Assembly: GCA_032718865.1 (NCBI GenBank)
Contig: JALUTQ010000004.1
Span: 1,798,001 to 1,862,000 of the forward strand
Reading direction: 5' to 3'
DNA length: 64,000 bases
Source of the DNA: Tilletia caries
Taxonomy: Eukaryota; Basidiomycota; Exobasidiomycetes; Tilletiales; Tilletiaceae
Under the pieces are notes generated by a model, which made no database searches, had not been told where the DNA came from, and saw only the letters and a program-made list of their open reading frames with translations. This document shows, in pieces, positions 9,703-20,287 of the stretch. Each line of letters opens with the position of its first letter. Within the stretch, counting starts at the first letter, position 1. The position numbers and the translations under genes are program-made.

Positions 9703-9849
9703 CGCACGGACTCATCCATCCCACTTGCTCCCCGACCTCATCCTCAACCTCGAGCTCGCCATCAACATCGTGCTTGAGCTCATCCTTGATCTTGTTCTTG
9801 ATCTCGACCTCGACCTCATCCTCCGTGCGCGCAAGTAACTGTATACGAA
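9703..9849. promoter_or_regulatory. short upstream region of the GGT-like gene
   Basis: The 147 bp between the TIR element and the ATG at 9850 hold a degenerate CTTGATCTCGACCTCATCC-like simple repeat (9730-9830). The TIR element therefore sits in the promoter region of the next gene. No TATA box is obvious. Confidence 0.4.
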
Positions 9850-11803
9850 ATGACTTCCAGTGCGCGCAAGCCGCTCGACTGGGCCGCCTGCAATCCCGGC
9901 GCACAGCTCCACTTCTCCCGCTTCGCCTCCCGCCGCTCCACCGTCTTCAGCAGCAAGGGCATCGTCTCCTGCTCACAGCCCCTCGCAGCAGCAGCAGGCA
10001 TCGAGATCCTCAACGCAGGCGGGAACGCAGCAGACGCAGCCGTCGCTGTCGCAGCCGCTCTCAACGTCACCGAACCCTCACAGACGGGCATCGGTGGCGA
10101 TGCCTTTGCGCTCTTCTACAATGCGTCTGACAAGACTGTGCGCGGCATCAATGGCAGCGGTCGATCGCCTGCTAAAGCAACCCTCGAGAGCGTCAAGGCT
10201 GCCGGATTCACACGCGAGCTGCCTCCCAGCAGTGCACACTCTATCACCGTACCCGGCGCAGCGGCTGCATGGGTAGACACCGTCGAGCTCTTCGGAAGCG
10301 GCAAGCTCTCCCTCTCCGACATCCTCACGCCCGCCATCCGACTGGCGGACAACGGATACCCTGTACACGAGATCTCCGCCTACCTCTGGGACCGCAGCGA
10401 GCAGCTCCTCAAACAGCAGCAGCACGGCCACGAGATGCTGATCGGCTCCTCCTCGGCTGAAGCACGCGCGCCTCGCGCAGGAGAGCTCATGCGTATGCCC
10501 AACCTCGCCCGAACGTTCCGCGACCTATCAACGCTCGGAAAAGAAGCATTCTACAAGGGCCGCATCGCCCGCGAGATCGTCGCCGTCGTCCAGGAGAACG
10601 GAGGACACATGGAGCTCGACGATCTTGAAGACCACATCCAGCGCGGGGTCGACGAGGTCAAACCCGTGCACTACACCTATCACAGCGACGCCGCCGAGGA
10701 CGCAGCCGACGGCGTGACTCTCTACGAATGCCCACCCAACGGACAGGGTCTCGTCGCCCTCCTCGCACTCGGCATCCTTGACGCAGCCCAACGACTCAAC
10801 ATCGTACCGGACCTTCGTACCCTCGAGCACAACTCACCAGAGTACCTCCACGCGCTGATCGAAGCTCTCCGACTGGCCTTTGCCGACGCGCGCAAGTTCG
10901 TGTCTGATCCTCAGCACCTGAAGGATGGCAAGCCCTCTGTCGATCTCGACCACGTCCTCAGTCCGTCGTACCTCGAGTCCCGGGCTAAGCTTATCGATCC
11001 TAAGCGGGCAAGTGCGGACCCGGAGGCTGGCTCACCCTTTGCGACCTCCGACACAGTCTACTTCACCGTGGCCGATAAAGACGGCAACGCGTGCAGCTTC
11101 ATCAACTCCAACTGTGAGTCTCCCTTCCATTCCATGTCCTTGTATGTAAAAAGCCTAAGACCTCTGACAACCCCTCCTTTGCTTTCCCTTTACATTTTAC
11201 CCAGATTCCGGATTTGGCAGCTGCGTCGTTCCCAAGGGATGCGGCTTCACCCTCCAAAACCGCGGATCCTGCTTCTCCCTCGAAGAAGGCCACTCGAACG
11301 TCTACGCCCCCCGCAAACGGCCGCTCCACACCATCCTGCCCGCCATGGCCACCCGGGGGAAGGACCTCTTCCTCAGCTTCGGCGTCATGGGCGGCGAAAT
11401 GCAGCCACAGGGCCACGTCCAGGTCCTCCTCAACGTCCTCCATCGCGGCTTCACGCCCCAGAGCAGCTTGGACGCGCCCCGGTTCTGCATTGGCGCGGGT
11501 ATGCTTGAGGAGGACTCCGCTACGGGGGCTAAGAACTCGTCGACTGTCTTTTTGGAGGAAGGGATTGATCCGGCTGTAGGGGAGGCGTTGAAGGCGATGG
11601 GACACCGGATCGAGTTCCAGACTGGCTTCGGACGGGCGATGTTTGGTCGGGGACAGGTCATTCAGCGCTTGAGTACGACGGTGAAGAAGGTCGATGCGGA
11701 GGGGAACGTGGTCGTCGATGACGAGGGTCAGCAGGCGGGCAGAGTGATCTGGGCGGCAGGAAGTGATCCTCGCGCGGATGGGCAGGCCGTGGCCCAAATC
11801 TGA
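9850..11803 (+). CDS. gamma-glutamyltransferase-like Ntn-hydrolase
   Basis: Two exons (9850-11113, 11205-11803; intron GTGAGT...CCCAG) give 620 aa. The family makes one chain that cuts itself into two subunits; it transfers or hydrolyses gamma-glutamyl groups, for instance of glutathione. The N-half has [20 protein letters not shown] and QTGIGGDAF. The cleavage and nucleophile threonine is in [14 protein letters not shown] (about Thr402), followed by SNYSGFGS and LQNRG of the small subunit. The DTVYF form, in place of TTHF, and the absence of a signal peptide point to the YwrD-like cytosolic branch rather than secreted GGT. Start chosen at the first ATG of the conserved frame. A cephalosporin-acylase-like activity is the alternative. 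Confidence 0.88.
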
Positions 11804-12074
11804 TCCTGATCCTGTACACCAAGCCTTTACCAAACTGTACATTTACCAACGCTGTCTTCTTCGCTCTTTGGATGGAAACGAATTGAATGGAACGTTCCGA
11901 ACCACGACGTGTATTGACAGGCGACAGGGGGGACGGTGCGACGAAAGTATTACAGAAAGGGTAGGAAAGGTAGAAAGATCAGAAACTAGAACGTAATTGT
12001 CCTTTGAGCAAAACAGTCCACAGTATGTAGGTAGGAGGTCGGATGCTGGCGAACGCCTCCGTCCCCCTCTCGCA
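11804..12074. other. convergent intergenic gap
   Basis: A tail-to-tail gap between the GGT-like gene and the Sec14-like gene. It should hold both 3' UTRs. Nothing else recognisable. Confidence 0.4.
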
Positions 12075-13627
12075 TCAGCGCCCACGCAACACGGCCCGGT
12101 CCCACGGCCCCGCATCACTCCGCTCACACCCACCTTTACAAGGCCCCCTCCTCTCCCGCACCTCAGCACCAAACGCCTTCCAAGGCGACTGCGCATCCTT
12201 CTCGGCCCCCCACGCGCGTCGGGCCCCTTCACCCTCCTCCCTGGCCCCCTGCTCATCCTCCTCACCCAAATTGGAACCAGAGACAAGCGCCAGCCGACCC
12301 ATCATAGCCTCCATCTCGCGTCCGCCGTCCATCCATTCCTGGCAGTCGTCGCAGGTGCCACCCATCGATTGCGGCAGGGAGGCGGGTTCGATCCAGTCCA
12401 GTAAGGCGGGGAGGAAGTTTGTCCCTTGGATGTCGACTTTTTCGCGCGTGCCTGCGGGGAGCCAGCCTTTGATCCAGGACCAGGTGTAGGAGAAGAGGGA
12501 GGGCGCGTTGATGACGACGATTCGACCGCTGAGTTCTGGGTAGTTTGCGTCTAGGACGCCGAGCAGTTGTTGGAGCTGGCTCTTCATCGACCAGAACGTG
12601 GAAAAGCCGAGTCCGCCGATGGAGAGGATCATAAAGTTGTCTAGAGAAAAAAAGGCAAGATAGGAAGGGAGGGTGATGTAACGCGTCAACTCCAATCAGT
12701 CCACAGATTGAGGGAGAAAAGGGCGAAGGCGAAAGAAGACGTACCTTCGACAAGATGTCCCGCTTCTTTCGTGCAAGAAGCATACCGCTCGCGACACGCC
12801 AGTTCGAGTGTAGTCGCGAAGCGCTTGATGATCCGCTCCGGAGTCGTGCACTGTCCAAACACAGCAGCAGGGTCGATGTTGTTCAAGTCCTGGACGAAGA
12901 TCGGCCGGCCGAGCTTGTCCGTCTTGTGCCAGTCTGTGCGTTGGTAAGTGGTCAAAGTCAAGATCAGCTTTCCGCACGAGAACGATAATGCAGCAAACAA
13001 AAGAGTGAAGTGCTCACACATTCTCCAGCCATGGCTCGCCACAGCCTCCTGCTCTGAGAAGTGGAACTCCTCAAGACAGTGATCGATGTCGACCTCCTTG
13101 CGCCACGCAGCAGCCTTGGCGTACATAGCCTGTGCAGCCTCCGGGTTCCAGCCCCGCGCGCGAAGGAAGCGGAGCAGCATGACGGCCTGGTGTGGGAACG
13201 ACTCGTCGTCGTCGTTCTCGTCCGTCTTGACATCATCGGCTGTACCGTTACCAGCAGCGTGTCTCCTTCGCTGAGCCTTGGTGGCAGCTTGGGAGTTGTC
13301 ACCAAGAAGACCGGCCTCCTTCAGTCGGTAAATCAACTCGTCGAGCGCCTTCTGTTGCGCAGGTGAGAGGTTACCCACATGACCAGGAGCAGGAGTGTAC
13401 TTCAGATGCGTTTCGTTCTCCGCACCCGTGCCCGCCACTGCGGACGAGGACGATTTCTGGCTCGATCGCGAGTTGATCTTGCGGAGGGATGTGCTCGAGG
13501 CTGACTTGCCCAAGGTCTTGCCCGCAGGCGGGGCGAGGAGACCGGACGAGGTCGAGGCTGACTTCTGGATTCCGGACGCGGAGTCCGCGCTGAGTGTGCC
13601 GTCGGTTGCTGATGTTGGGTTGGCCAT
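12075..13627 (-). CDS. Sec14-like CRAL-TRIO lipid-transfer protein
   Basis: Three exons (13018-13627, 12745-12933, 12075-12640) give 454 aa. Sec14-type proteins bind and present phosphatidylinositol and other lipids between membranes. A disordered Ser-rich N-terminus (~100 aa) precedes the CRAL-TRIO N domain, with LLRFLRARGWNPEAA, the typical Sec14 helix. The lipid-binding domain follows: YWHKTDKLGRPIFVQDL (made by the first splice), MILSIGGLGFSTF, and RIVVINAPSLFSYTWSWIKG. The end has LPQSMGGTC, the usual LP.xxGG element, then an acidic, charged tail. The start is set at MANPTSATD (13627); an upstream in-frame ATG at 13711 would add 28 residues. Confidence 0.88.
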
Positions 13628-13964
13628 CTTGTCGTTGTATGTATGCAGAATGCAGAATACAGGAGGGGATGATCGTGGTCGGAAGGAGGATGGGCAACTC
13701 TCCTTTTTCAACTTTCCCGCTCAGGCCATTCCAACACGTCTCTCGTCATGGTCTCATACAAAGTAGCCGTCTGTCCACGCGGGCGCTCTGAGCCGACAGG
13801 GTGGCGGGCAGGGAGGGCCGGGCGAAGGCTGCGCTCGCACTCGCACCTACACGCGACACCGAGGTCAGTGCGTGAAGACAGGTGTCCACTCACTCTCAGA
13901 ACAGAGCGGGCATCTTCTGATTTCTCGAAGTGAGTGGGAATGGACAGCCAGCGTGATATCAGAT
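13628..13964. promoter_or_regulatory. promoter of Sec14-like gene / 3' end of RPP30
   Basis: Gap between two minus-strand genes. It should carry the Sec14-like promoter and the RPP30 terminator. No motif stands out. Confidence 0.35.
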
Positions 13965-15497
13965 CTACCCAGCCTCCCCATCCTCCCGTTTCCGCTTGCT
14001 TCTCTGCGCCCCGCTCTCCTTCGATGTGCCGCCCGCATCAAGTCCAGCCTGATCTTGAGATGCCATCGTGCTGTCCCCGACCGTGGCAGCCGCTTCTAAC
14101 CCTAACGACCCATCAGGCGCCTTTTGAGAACCCGGAGTCGTCCTCAGCCGAACCTCACCCACAATCCCCCTCCAGACCTCCTTCCTCGCCCTCGCCCTCC
14201 TCACGACCGCCTCAGGTCCCGCGCCAATCGCCTGCCGCGCCGCCCCTTCGCCCATCCCCAAAATGGCCCCGAAGAGATTGATGACGTCCAATGGCGCACG
14301 GAGCTGCATCGCGTCCCTCGCTCCGGAGGAGATGATGACGTTTGTCCCCTTTGTGAGAAGCAAAAGCGAGCGTGTCGAGGAAATCAAGTTTCGGCGTACC
14401 ACGTCCGCCGAAGGACCGCCCCCGCTCCCCGAGCCCGAGCCCGAGCCCGAGGAGACCGACGCAAGAGCCCCCGAATAAGCAACCTCAAACACGATCCCGA
14501 GCTGAATAGCAGCTTTTACCAGACTCCTCTTGACCCAGAACGGCAGCCTCGGCTGGGATCCCAGATCGAGCGAGATGATATCGATCCCGAACGGTCGAAG
14601 TTCAGCCAACGTCAGACAGGCCAGACTGAACGCAGCCTCCGTCGTCGGGCTCACAGCCAGCAAGTCATACGACTGCAGCGCGGAAGCGGAACCGGCGACG
14701 AGACCATGTCCCTGTCCCGGTGCTGACGAGCACGATGAGTCGTCCAGGGGTAAGGTTAGCCGGTGGAGCTGGACGATCCGGAGGGAGTGGATGGGCTGCG
14801 AGCCGGGGTCGAGAAAGGAGACGTCCAGGCTGAGATGGTTCGTCGTTGCTGTGATTGCCTTTTGTTTGCCCTTTCCTTTGCCTTCTTTGCCGCCGCCGCT
14901 GCTTCCTCGAAAGCGCGGATCGAGCTCGGGAAAGGGAACAGGCGCGATCGCCCTCTTGCCTCCGGGCGCCCCGCCTGCGCCCTTCCCCTTCCCACCGCCG
15001 AACCCAGCCGCGCTCGCCGCCGCCGAATGAGCCGAGAAGGGATTCCCATGTCGCGACGGATCGAACCGGGTGGCCTGTACCAACGTGTAATTGAATGCGC
15101 ATGACTTGTAGCCCAACGACGCTAGGGACGTCGTCAACAGCCGGAGTCGGAGCTGGTCATGGTTTGGTAGTTCATCCAGGGGTGACCACTCTGGTAGCTT
15201 GTTGTTGCTGCTGCTGCTGCTCGACGCGGTCGGATCGGAGGGAAGAGGGAGGGAAGGACTCGGCTGTTGTTGCTGTTGTTGTTGTTGCTGATATTGCTGC
15301 TGCTTCTGCATCTTCTTCTTGGCCTTCTTGCTGAGGGGCGCTTGATCGCCATCCTGCACTTGCGCATCGCCTCCGCTTCTATCGCTGCTCGTCCCGCCCA
15401 CCGCCTGCTGCTGCTGCTGCTGCTGCCTGAGGGCGACCCCAGCCCGATGCGCGTCGGCAAAGGTCTGGGTTGGCCATGGAATGTTCAGGTCCAGCAT
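13965..15497 (-). CDS. RPP1: RNase P/MRP subunit p30
   Basis: A single-exon frame of 510 aa from ATG 15497. RPP30/Rpp1 is a TIM-barrel-like protein of nuclear RNase P and RNase MRP, which trim tRNA and rRNA precursors. Family signs: the start MLDLNIPWP, SLGYKSCAFNYTL, RLTLPLDD, YDLLAVSPTTEAAF, FGIDIISLDLGSQPRLPFWVKR, FEVAYSGAL and NVIISSGA. Three low-complexity inserts are odd: a poly-Gln/Ser run near residues 70-95, a Gly/Lys-rich loop and a (SG)n tract. An in-frame upstream extension to 15830 lacks family similarity and is left out. It is longer than yeast Rpp1 (~290 aa) because of these inserts. Confidence 0.9.
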   Translation of the reverse strand: MLDLNIPWPTQTFADAHRAGVALRQQQQQQQAVGGTSSDRSGGDAQVQDGDQAPLSKKAKKKMQKQQQYQQQQQQQQQPSPSLPLPSDPTASSSSSSNNKLPEWSPLDELPNHDQLRLRLLTTSLASLGYKSCAFNYTLVQATRFDPSRHGNPFSAHSAAASAAGFGGGKGKGAGGAPGGKRAIAPVPFPELDPRFRGSSGGGKEGKGKGKQKAITATTNHLSLDVSFLDPGSQPIHSLRIVQLHRLTLPLDDSSCSSAPGQGHGLVAGSASALQSYDLLAVSPTTEAAFSLACLTLAELRPFGIDIISLDLGSQPRLPFWVKRSLVKAAIQLGIVFEVAYSGALASVSSGSGSGSGSGGGPSADVVRRNLISSTRSLLLLTKGTNVIISSGARDAMQLRAPLDVINLFGAILGMGEGAARQAIGAGPEAVVRRARARKEVWRGIVGEVRLRTTPGSQKAPDGSLGLEAAATVGDSTMASQDQAGLDAGGTSKESGAQRSKRKREDGEAG

Positions 15498-16045
15498 GAT
15501 CCGCGGGCGCAATCCCTTCCCTTCTTCTTGCCGACCGCGGCGCTTCTGTCGACCTGTCTGGCAATGCTCTGCTCTCAGGCGACTGCTACGGAGATATGTA
15601 CCTTGCTCATCTCTCCGATGCCATCTTCCCAAGCTGCCTTCCTCAACTTTTTTGAGCTCGACCTCATCGCCGACGTCCGCGACCACCGCATAGCAACAGA
15701 AGAACACCACTCCCAACAGCATGCACTTCCCAGCGAGCGCTTGAGCAAGAAGAGCAGGAGGAACCAGGAGGGGCCCAAACTGAGGAGACAGAGCCGAGGA
15801 TAAAGCGCAGCGCCAAGAGAGGTGAAGCAAAGGAAATAAGTCAGATGTGAATTTGCGAAATCAATACAGGAGAAACAAAAATAATGTGTGGGTGGAGAAA
15901 GGGTAACGCTTGATGAGGCACGGTCAAAGCAGACCGAGGTAAAGGCAGAGGAGAAGCAGCAGAAGAGAGGATGAGGAGGGAGGGAGGGGGGAGGGAGGGG
16001 GTCGAGGGAGGGAGGGGGAGGGAGAGGAAGGGAGGGAAGGGAACT
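15498..16045. promoter_or_regulatory. RPP30 promoter and purine-rich 3' region
   Basis: Between two minus-strand genes. 15960-16040 is an almost pure purine (GGGAGG) tract on the plus strand, next to the stop of the downstream membrane-protein gene. No gene seen. Confidence 0.35.
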
Positions 16046-18862
16046 TCAATCATCCAACGCACTCAGCGCAGCAAACAACGGATTGCTCGCATCCATCACC
16101 GGCGCCACCCCACTACCACCACCATTCCCACCCGAAACGCTATTCGCGCGCGAAGGAGGCCGCGCAAACCCAGCCGTAGCCTGCATATACGCAACCGGAT
16201 CATTGCTATACCCAAAACTCGGCCTCTTCCGCGGTCCACCACCGGGCACACCCCCACCAGACGTCGACGACGACGACGCCGTGTCCTTCGCTGATGGGTC
16301 GGGTGAGACCGAGTTGCCGCGCGCGGGAAGGCCGATCGAGGTAGCTGCAGGCGAGGACGATCCGCTGCCGGGTAGGAACGAGATCCCGCCTGCCATGTTC
16401 GGGGAGGCGGAGGCGGCGGGGACGGGCGGGACGATGGCCGTCAAGAGCGGCGAGGCGAACATGTTCATCGGACTCGACGCCCCGGCCCTGGACCCAGCAC
16501 CATAGCTTCCCTCGCCCGGACCCGGGTACATTCCGCCGCCACCACCCCCGCCCTCAAACGACATCGGAGCAAGAAGCGGGATCGAGCCCGACATCGAAGT
16601 CCGACCTCTCCCCGTTCCTCCATTCACACTCCCGCTCCCGTTACTGTTCGACGACGACGATCCCGCCCGCCCACGGGTAGTGTACAACGACGCCCCGCCA
16701 GCCGTAGGCTCCAACTCCTTCGGGAACGCACTTCCCGTCAGATTTGACTGAGCCGAGCCAGCCAACTGCAACGGGATCAGCCCACTGTTGCTGCCCGTCA
16801 TGCCCCCCATCCCATTCCCACCAACACTGCCGGCGCCCGACGAAAGACGCTGCGACGGGCCGGAAGAGGAGAAGAACGAGTTGATCGTCATGTTCGACGT
16901 CGAGGTTGGTAGATACTGCTGGTTCGTCGGAGGAGGAGGGAGCGGAGGATTCGGGAATCCCAAGCCGAAGCCGCCAGACTTGAACGGCCATCCGCCCATC
17001 GGACCACCACCACCACCACCACCACCACCGCCGCCCACGCTCGCCGTCGAGGACGACCGAGAACGGCCACCGGGCGACATGTTATTCGTCTGTCCACTCA
17101 GCGAAGGCGTATACGGCGTCGCCCAATCATTATTCCTCGGCCGATTCCTCTTATGCGGGTTCACAAAGTTCGAAGGTGGCCCCCCAGACTGTTGTTGTTG
17201 GAGATAAGACAACCCAGAACTGGCCGAGGTCGGCCGAGTGCCCGGGTTCCCGCCGTTGTTGTTCCCGGCATAGTGGCTCGACTGGAACGAGGGCCGATTA
17301 CTGCTCGGTTGCGGTGGCACAGCCGAGTTCCTGGACTGGTTCGAAGAAGACGAGCGAGAGGTCGGCCGCGGGGCGCCGAGAAGGAACGGACGAGGGAAGT
17401 GTTGTTGTCCACCGGCTTGATGATCAGCCAGGGTGGGGTCGGAACCTGCGGGGACGTAATCCGAGGTATCCACCAGATTGCCCGTGACGGCCGAAGCGTC
17501 GTATCCGTACGGATCGCTGGCGTCGAGAGGCACGAGTATTGGACCTCCCAAGGCACCCGGCGAGGTCCCGAAGAAGCTGCTACTACTACTGCCTCCATAG
17601 CGTTGATCCGTTGCCGAGGTCGGCCGACTCTGAAGATAAGGTGAGTCATGGCTCGGGTGATTTTGCCCCTGAGTTGACAGACTCCGTGCCGCACTCTCCC
17701 TGCTCAATCGACGGGCAGCAACCTGTTCCGCCGTTCCCACCGGTGCGAAGCCGTCCCCAGGTCTGCGCAGGATTGGAGTCACGGTGCTGGTCGATCCACG
17801 AGGCTGCTGCTCATGCCCTCCATACATACTCGCATCCAGGGTATTGCTCGTCGTCTGCCGCATCACAGGCGGAATCCCATCAATGACACTCCTCCGTCGT
17901 CGGCTCCGACCGGTGAAGATCCCAAAGAAGGCCGCCGTCCTGCTCTGGTGGGACCGCATGACGGAGCTGCCCGGCGTCGGGGTGTGGTAGTACCTCCCGC
18001 TCTGACCGGTGGGATGAAGCAGCGGTCGGGGAGCTGGACCGAGATAGGATGCGCGCTGGGCGTTGTGGTTCCTGACACTGCGCACGACTCTTCTTCGACA
18101 GAGGGCGAGGAGCCAGAGGAGGAAGCAGGTGACAACGATGGCTCCTACGATGGCGCCTGCCATGGCTAATGGTGAGACTCCGGAAGAGGACTTGGAGGAG
18201 GCGTCGTTGCTGTTGGACCCGGACCCGGACCCGGATCCAGTCGAGCTTCCTGCTGTGCTGTTGGGATTAGGAGGAGAGGGCCCGATGGTGGCTGCTGTGG
18301 TGGATGGTGAGGCCGTGGGCTTGGATGTGGCTGATTGGGATGTTGCCATACCGGTGACAGTGACAGTCACGGAGGATACTGCTGCAGTTGATGAAGATGG
18401 GGGTTTGGAAGATGTGGATACCGCCGTCTTGGTGGGTTGTACAGGAGGCGCTGAGCCGTCGCATGGTGGAATCGTCAGATCGACAGTGACACTGTCAAAG
18501 CCGCTCGACCCGGGTAACTTGATCGGTTTTTGCTTGTGATCGAGGAGGCCGAAGAAGAGAGAATAGCTGCCACCTTTCGTCAGCGGTTTGTTCCACTTGG
18601 TGACGAAGGGAGATACGAGCAGGGACCGACTGAAGAAGCTGTCGATTTCGACCTGTGTGAAGCGGGTCGGATCGTCCGGGTCTCCAAGGGAGGTGCGGAG
18701 GAAGGTGGCCGACTTGTATTCCCATGACTCGAGGGTGATGGAGTACGCGAGCACGTCGCAGGATGTGGTTGCGAGGACTGCGTATTGGAATGCGTGCGCG
18801 GACGAAGACAGGGCGGCGATACCGATCGCCGATGCTGCCCATCCTCCGCGTCGTGCACTCAT
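16046..18862 (-). CDS. large single-pass surface protein, Ser/Thr-rich
   Basis: A 938-residue frame from ATG 18862. It starts with a signal peptide (about residues 1-24, AASAIGIAALSSSAHA), followed by a ~120-residue extracellular domain with a few cysteines, then a Ser/Thr-rich stalk (residues 135-230) likely to be O-glycosylated. One membrane segment (about 231-254) is followed by CRRR. The cytoplasmic part is very long (~680 aa), disordered, and rich in Ser, Gly, Pro and Asn. The layout recalls fungal wall-stress sensors (WSC/Mid2 type), but no WSC cysteine pattern was seen, so a sensor role is only a guess. An in-frame upstream extension (to 19276) precedes the signal peptide and is unlikely. 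Confidence 0.65.
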   Translation of the reverse strand: MSARRGGWAASAIGIAALSSSAHAFQYAVLATTSCDVLAYSITLESWEYKSATFLRTSLGDPDDPTRFTQVEIDSFFSRSLLVSPFVTKWNKPLTKGGSYSLFFGLLDHKQKPIKLPGSSGFDSVTVDLTIPPCDGSAPPVQPTKTAVSTSSKPPSSSTAAVSSVTVTVTGMATSQSATSKPTASPSTTAATIGPSPPNPNSTAGSSTGSGSGSGSNSNDASSKSSSGVSPLAMAGAIVGAIVVTCFLLWLLALCRRRVVRSVRNHNAQRASYLGPAPRPLLHPTGQSGRYYHTPTPGSSVMRSHQSRTAAFFGIFTGRSRRRRSVIDGIPPVMRQTTSNTLDASMYGGHEQQPRGSTSTVTPILRRPGDGFAPVGTAEQVAARRLSRESAARSLSTQGQNHPSHDSPYLQSRPTSATDQRYGGSSSSSFFGTSPGALGGPILVPLDASDPYGYDASAVTGNLVDTSDYVPAGSDPTLADHQAGGQQHFPRPFLLGAPRPTSRSSSSNQSRNSAVPPQPSSNRPSFQSSHYAGNNNGGNPGTRPTSASSGLSYLQQQQSGGPPSNFVNPHKRNRPRNNDWATPYTPSLSGQTNNMSPGGRSRSSSTASVGGGGGGGGGGGPMGGWPFKSGGFGLGFPNPPLPPPPTNQQYLPTSTSNMTINSFFSSSGPSQRLSSGAGSVGGNGMGGMTGSNSGLIPLQLAGSAQSNLTGSAFPKELEPTAGGASLYTTRGRAGSSSSNSNGSGSVNGGTGRGRTSMSGSIPLLAPMSFEGGGGGGGMYPGPGEGSYGAGSRAGASSPMNMFASPLLTAIVPPVPAASASPNMAGGISFLPGSGSSSPAATSIGLPARGNSVSPDPSAKDTASSSSTSGGGVPGGGPRKRPSFGYSNDPVAYMQATAGFARPPSRANSVSGGNGGGSGVAPVMDASNPLFAALSALDD

Positions 18863-20287
18863 GTTTCCCAATTTTCCGCTGCTGGGCCCGTCCTTCTTGA
18901 TAGCTGATCCTATGGGAGCGAAGAGAAAAAAAGAGTGTCTGTGTGCTGTGTGTAGCGCTGAGGGAAGGTGTGACTGATGTCCAAAAGAGTGTGTACTATG
19001 AAAGGAGTGTGTGTGTGTGCGCCGGTGCTGGCGACCCGAGCTGAGTGCGAGCTGGGACAAGACGAGGACTGAATCAGAAAAAGGAGAGGGATGAGCAGAT
19101 GGTCGTCGTCGCCGTCCAGCCGATGATGGAGAGAGGACAGGGAAGAGGCAACAAAGCAAGGCAGAAGGCAGCAGCAGTTCGAAAGGGCCAAGCCGCTTAC
19201 TCGTCAGACAAGAGCAAGATCTGCACAACAAATCGCCATCCCCCACCCTCATCTGCACTTGTAATCCCGCAGCCACGCACTCCTTACAACAGCGGAGAAG
19301 CGAAACCGCTGGGCAAGATCTGCCAGAATTCTGGCTCCCGAAACCTCAAACCACTCACCTGCAGTCTGCACTCTGCACTTCCGCAACCTTCTTAGAACTT
19401 GTCCAAGCGTCCAGGATCTTCTCACACACATCGTCCTCAGTCTCACCCTTGCTCTGCCCCGAATCTCATCTCATCTGCGTTCGGGAGTGTCGCGGCCCTC
19501 CCGCTCGGCCGCTCCCCATCTCCCAGTCCATATAGGGAGTAAGGACGGGGATGGAAGCAGCCAGGGAACGACTTGCTTCTCTGGAACGCTTTTGGACTCT
19601 TCGGAGCCGTACAGTACTTAGGATGTGCATACATAGTGCGTCGTAGATTCATCATTTGCTCGGGTGTCCGCGACAAATGGGATGGATGATCTTCGATTTG
19701 TTCGCGCTTCTCCCGTCGGCCGTCGGTGCTGCCCAGCCGGCAAGGATCTGATGCTCTGATGAAGCTTCCAGATCGGAATCAAGCTCGCGGAGTTGGACAT
19801 TGCTCCTCGAGACAGAGGCCTTGGCCACAGCGTTGGCCATCAAGAAGCTTCAACGGGCACATCCTTCGTTGCGCCCAATCACTCCTGCGAGAGCGGACAA
19901 GAAGATCGTTCGGGTCGGGTTGCATAGCTGTCAGTCAGTGGTGGCCCCTGACGCCTGACACCAGACGTTTGTTTGCAGCCTACATCAGGACCTGAGGATT
20001 TCTGAGGATTGAGTATTGAGGATTGAGGAAGCGGAGTTCGGCAGGGCTCTCGTTTCCTCAGGGAAAGCAAACAAGTCCACCAGTCATTCCGGGCCAGGAA
20101 AGTGCCAGGCGCATTACACTGTGTGTAGTTAACACATGGGATTTATTTCCTGAGAGGGCGGTAGCGATCCTTGACATGTGATTGCAATGCTGCGAATCCT
20201 CCGTTCTCACAGAGGCCCGTCACGCCTTTGGATCTGACCTGAGCGCGAGCGTACGGGTGTTCAGTAGACGATGATGGATTGATTGGA
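18863..20287. other. 1.4-kb intergenic region
   Basis: Holds the promoter of the surface-protein gene (first few hundred bases, with a GT-rich run near 19000-19015) and the 3' region of ETF-alpha. Several short open frames are present but show no recognisable protein. Nothing else seen. Confidence 0.35.

Noticed and set aside
12262..12858. Long minus-strand frame of ~200 codons over the Sec14-like gene
   Set aside because: It overlaps the real gene in another frame and shows no family motif.
18863..19276. N-terminal extension of the surface protein
   Set aside because: It places ~138 unrelated residues before an obvious signal peptide; the start at 18862 is better.
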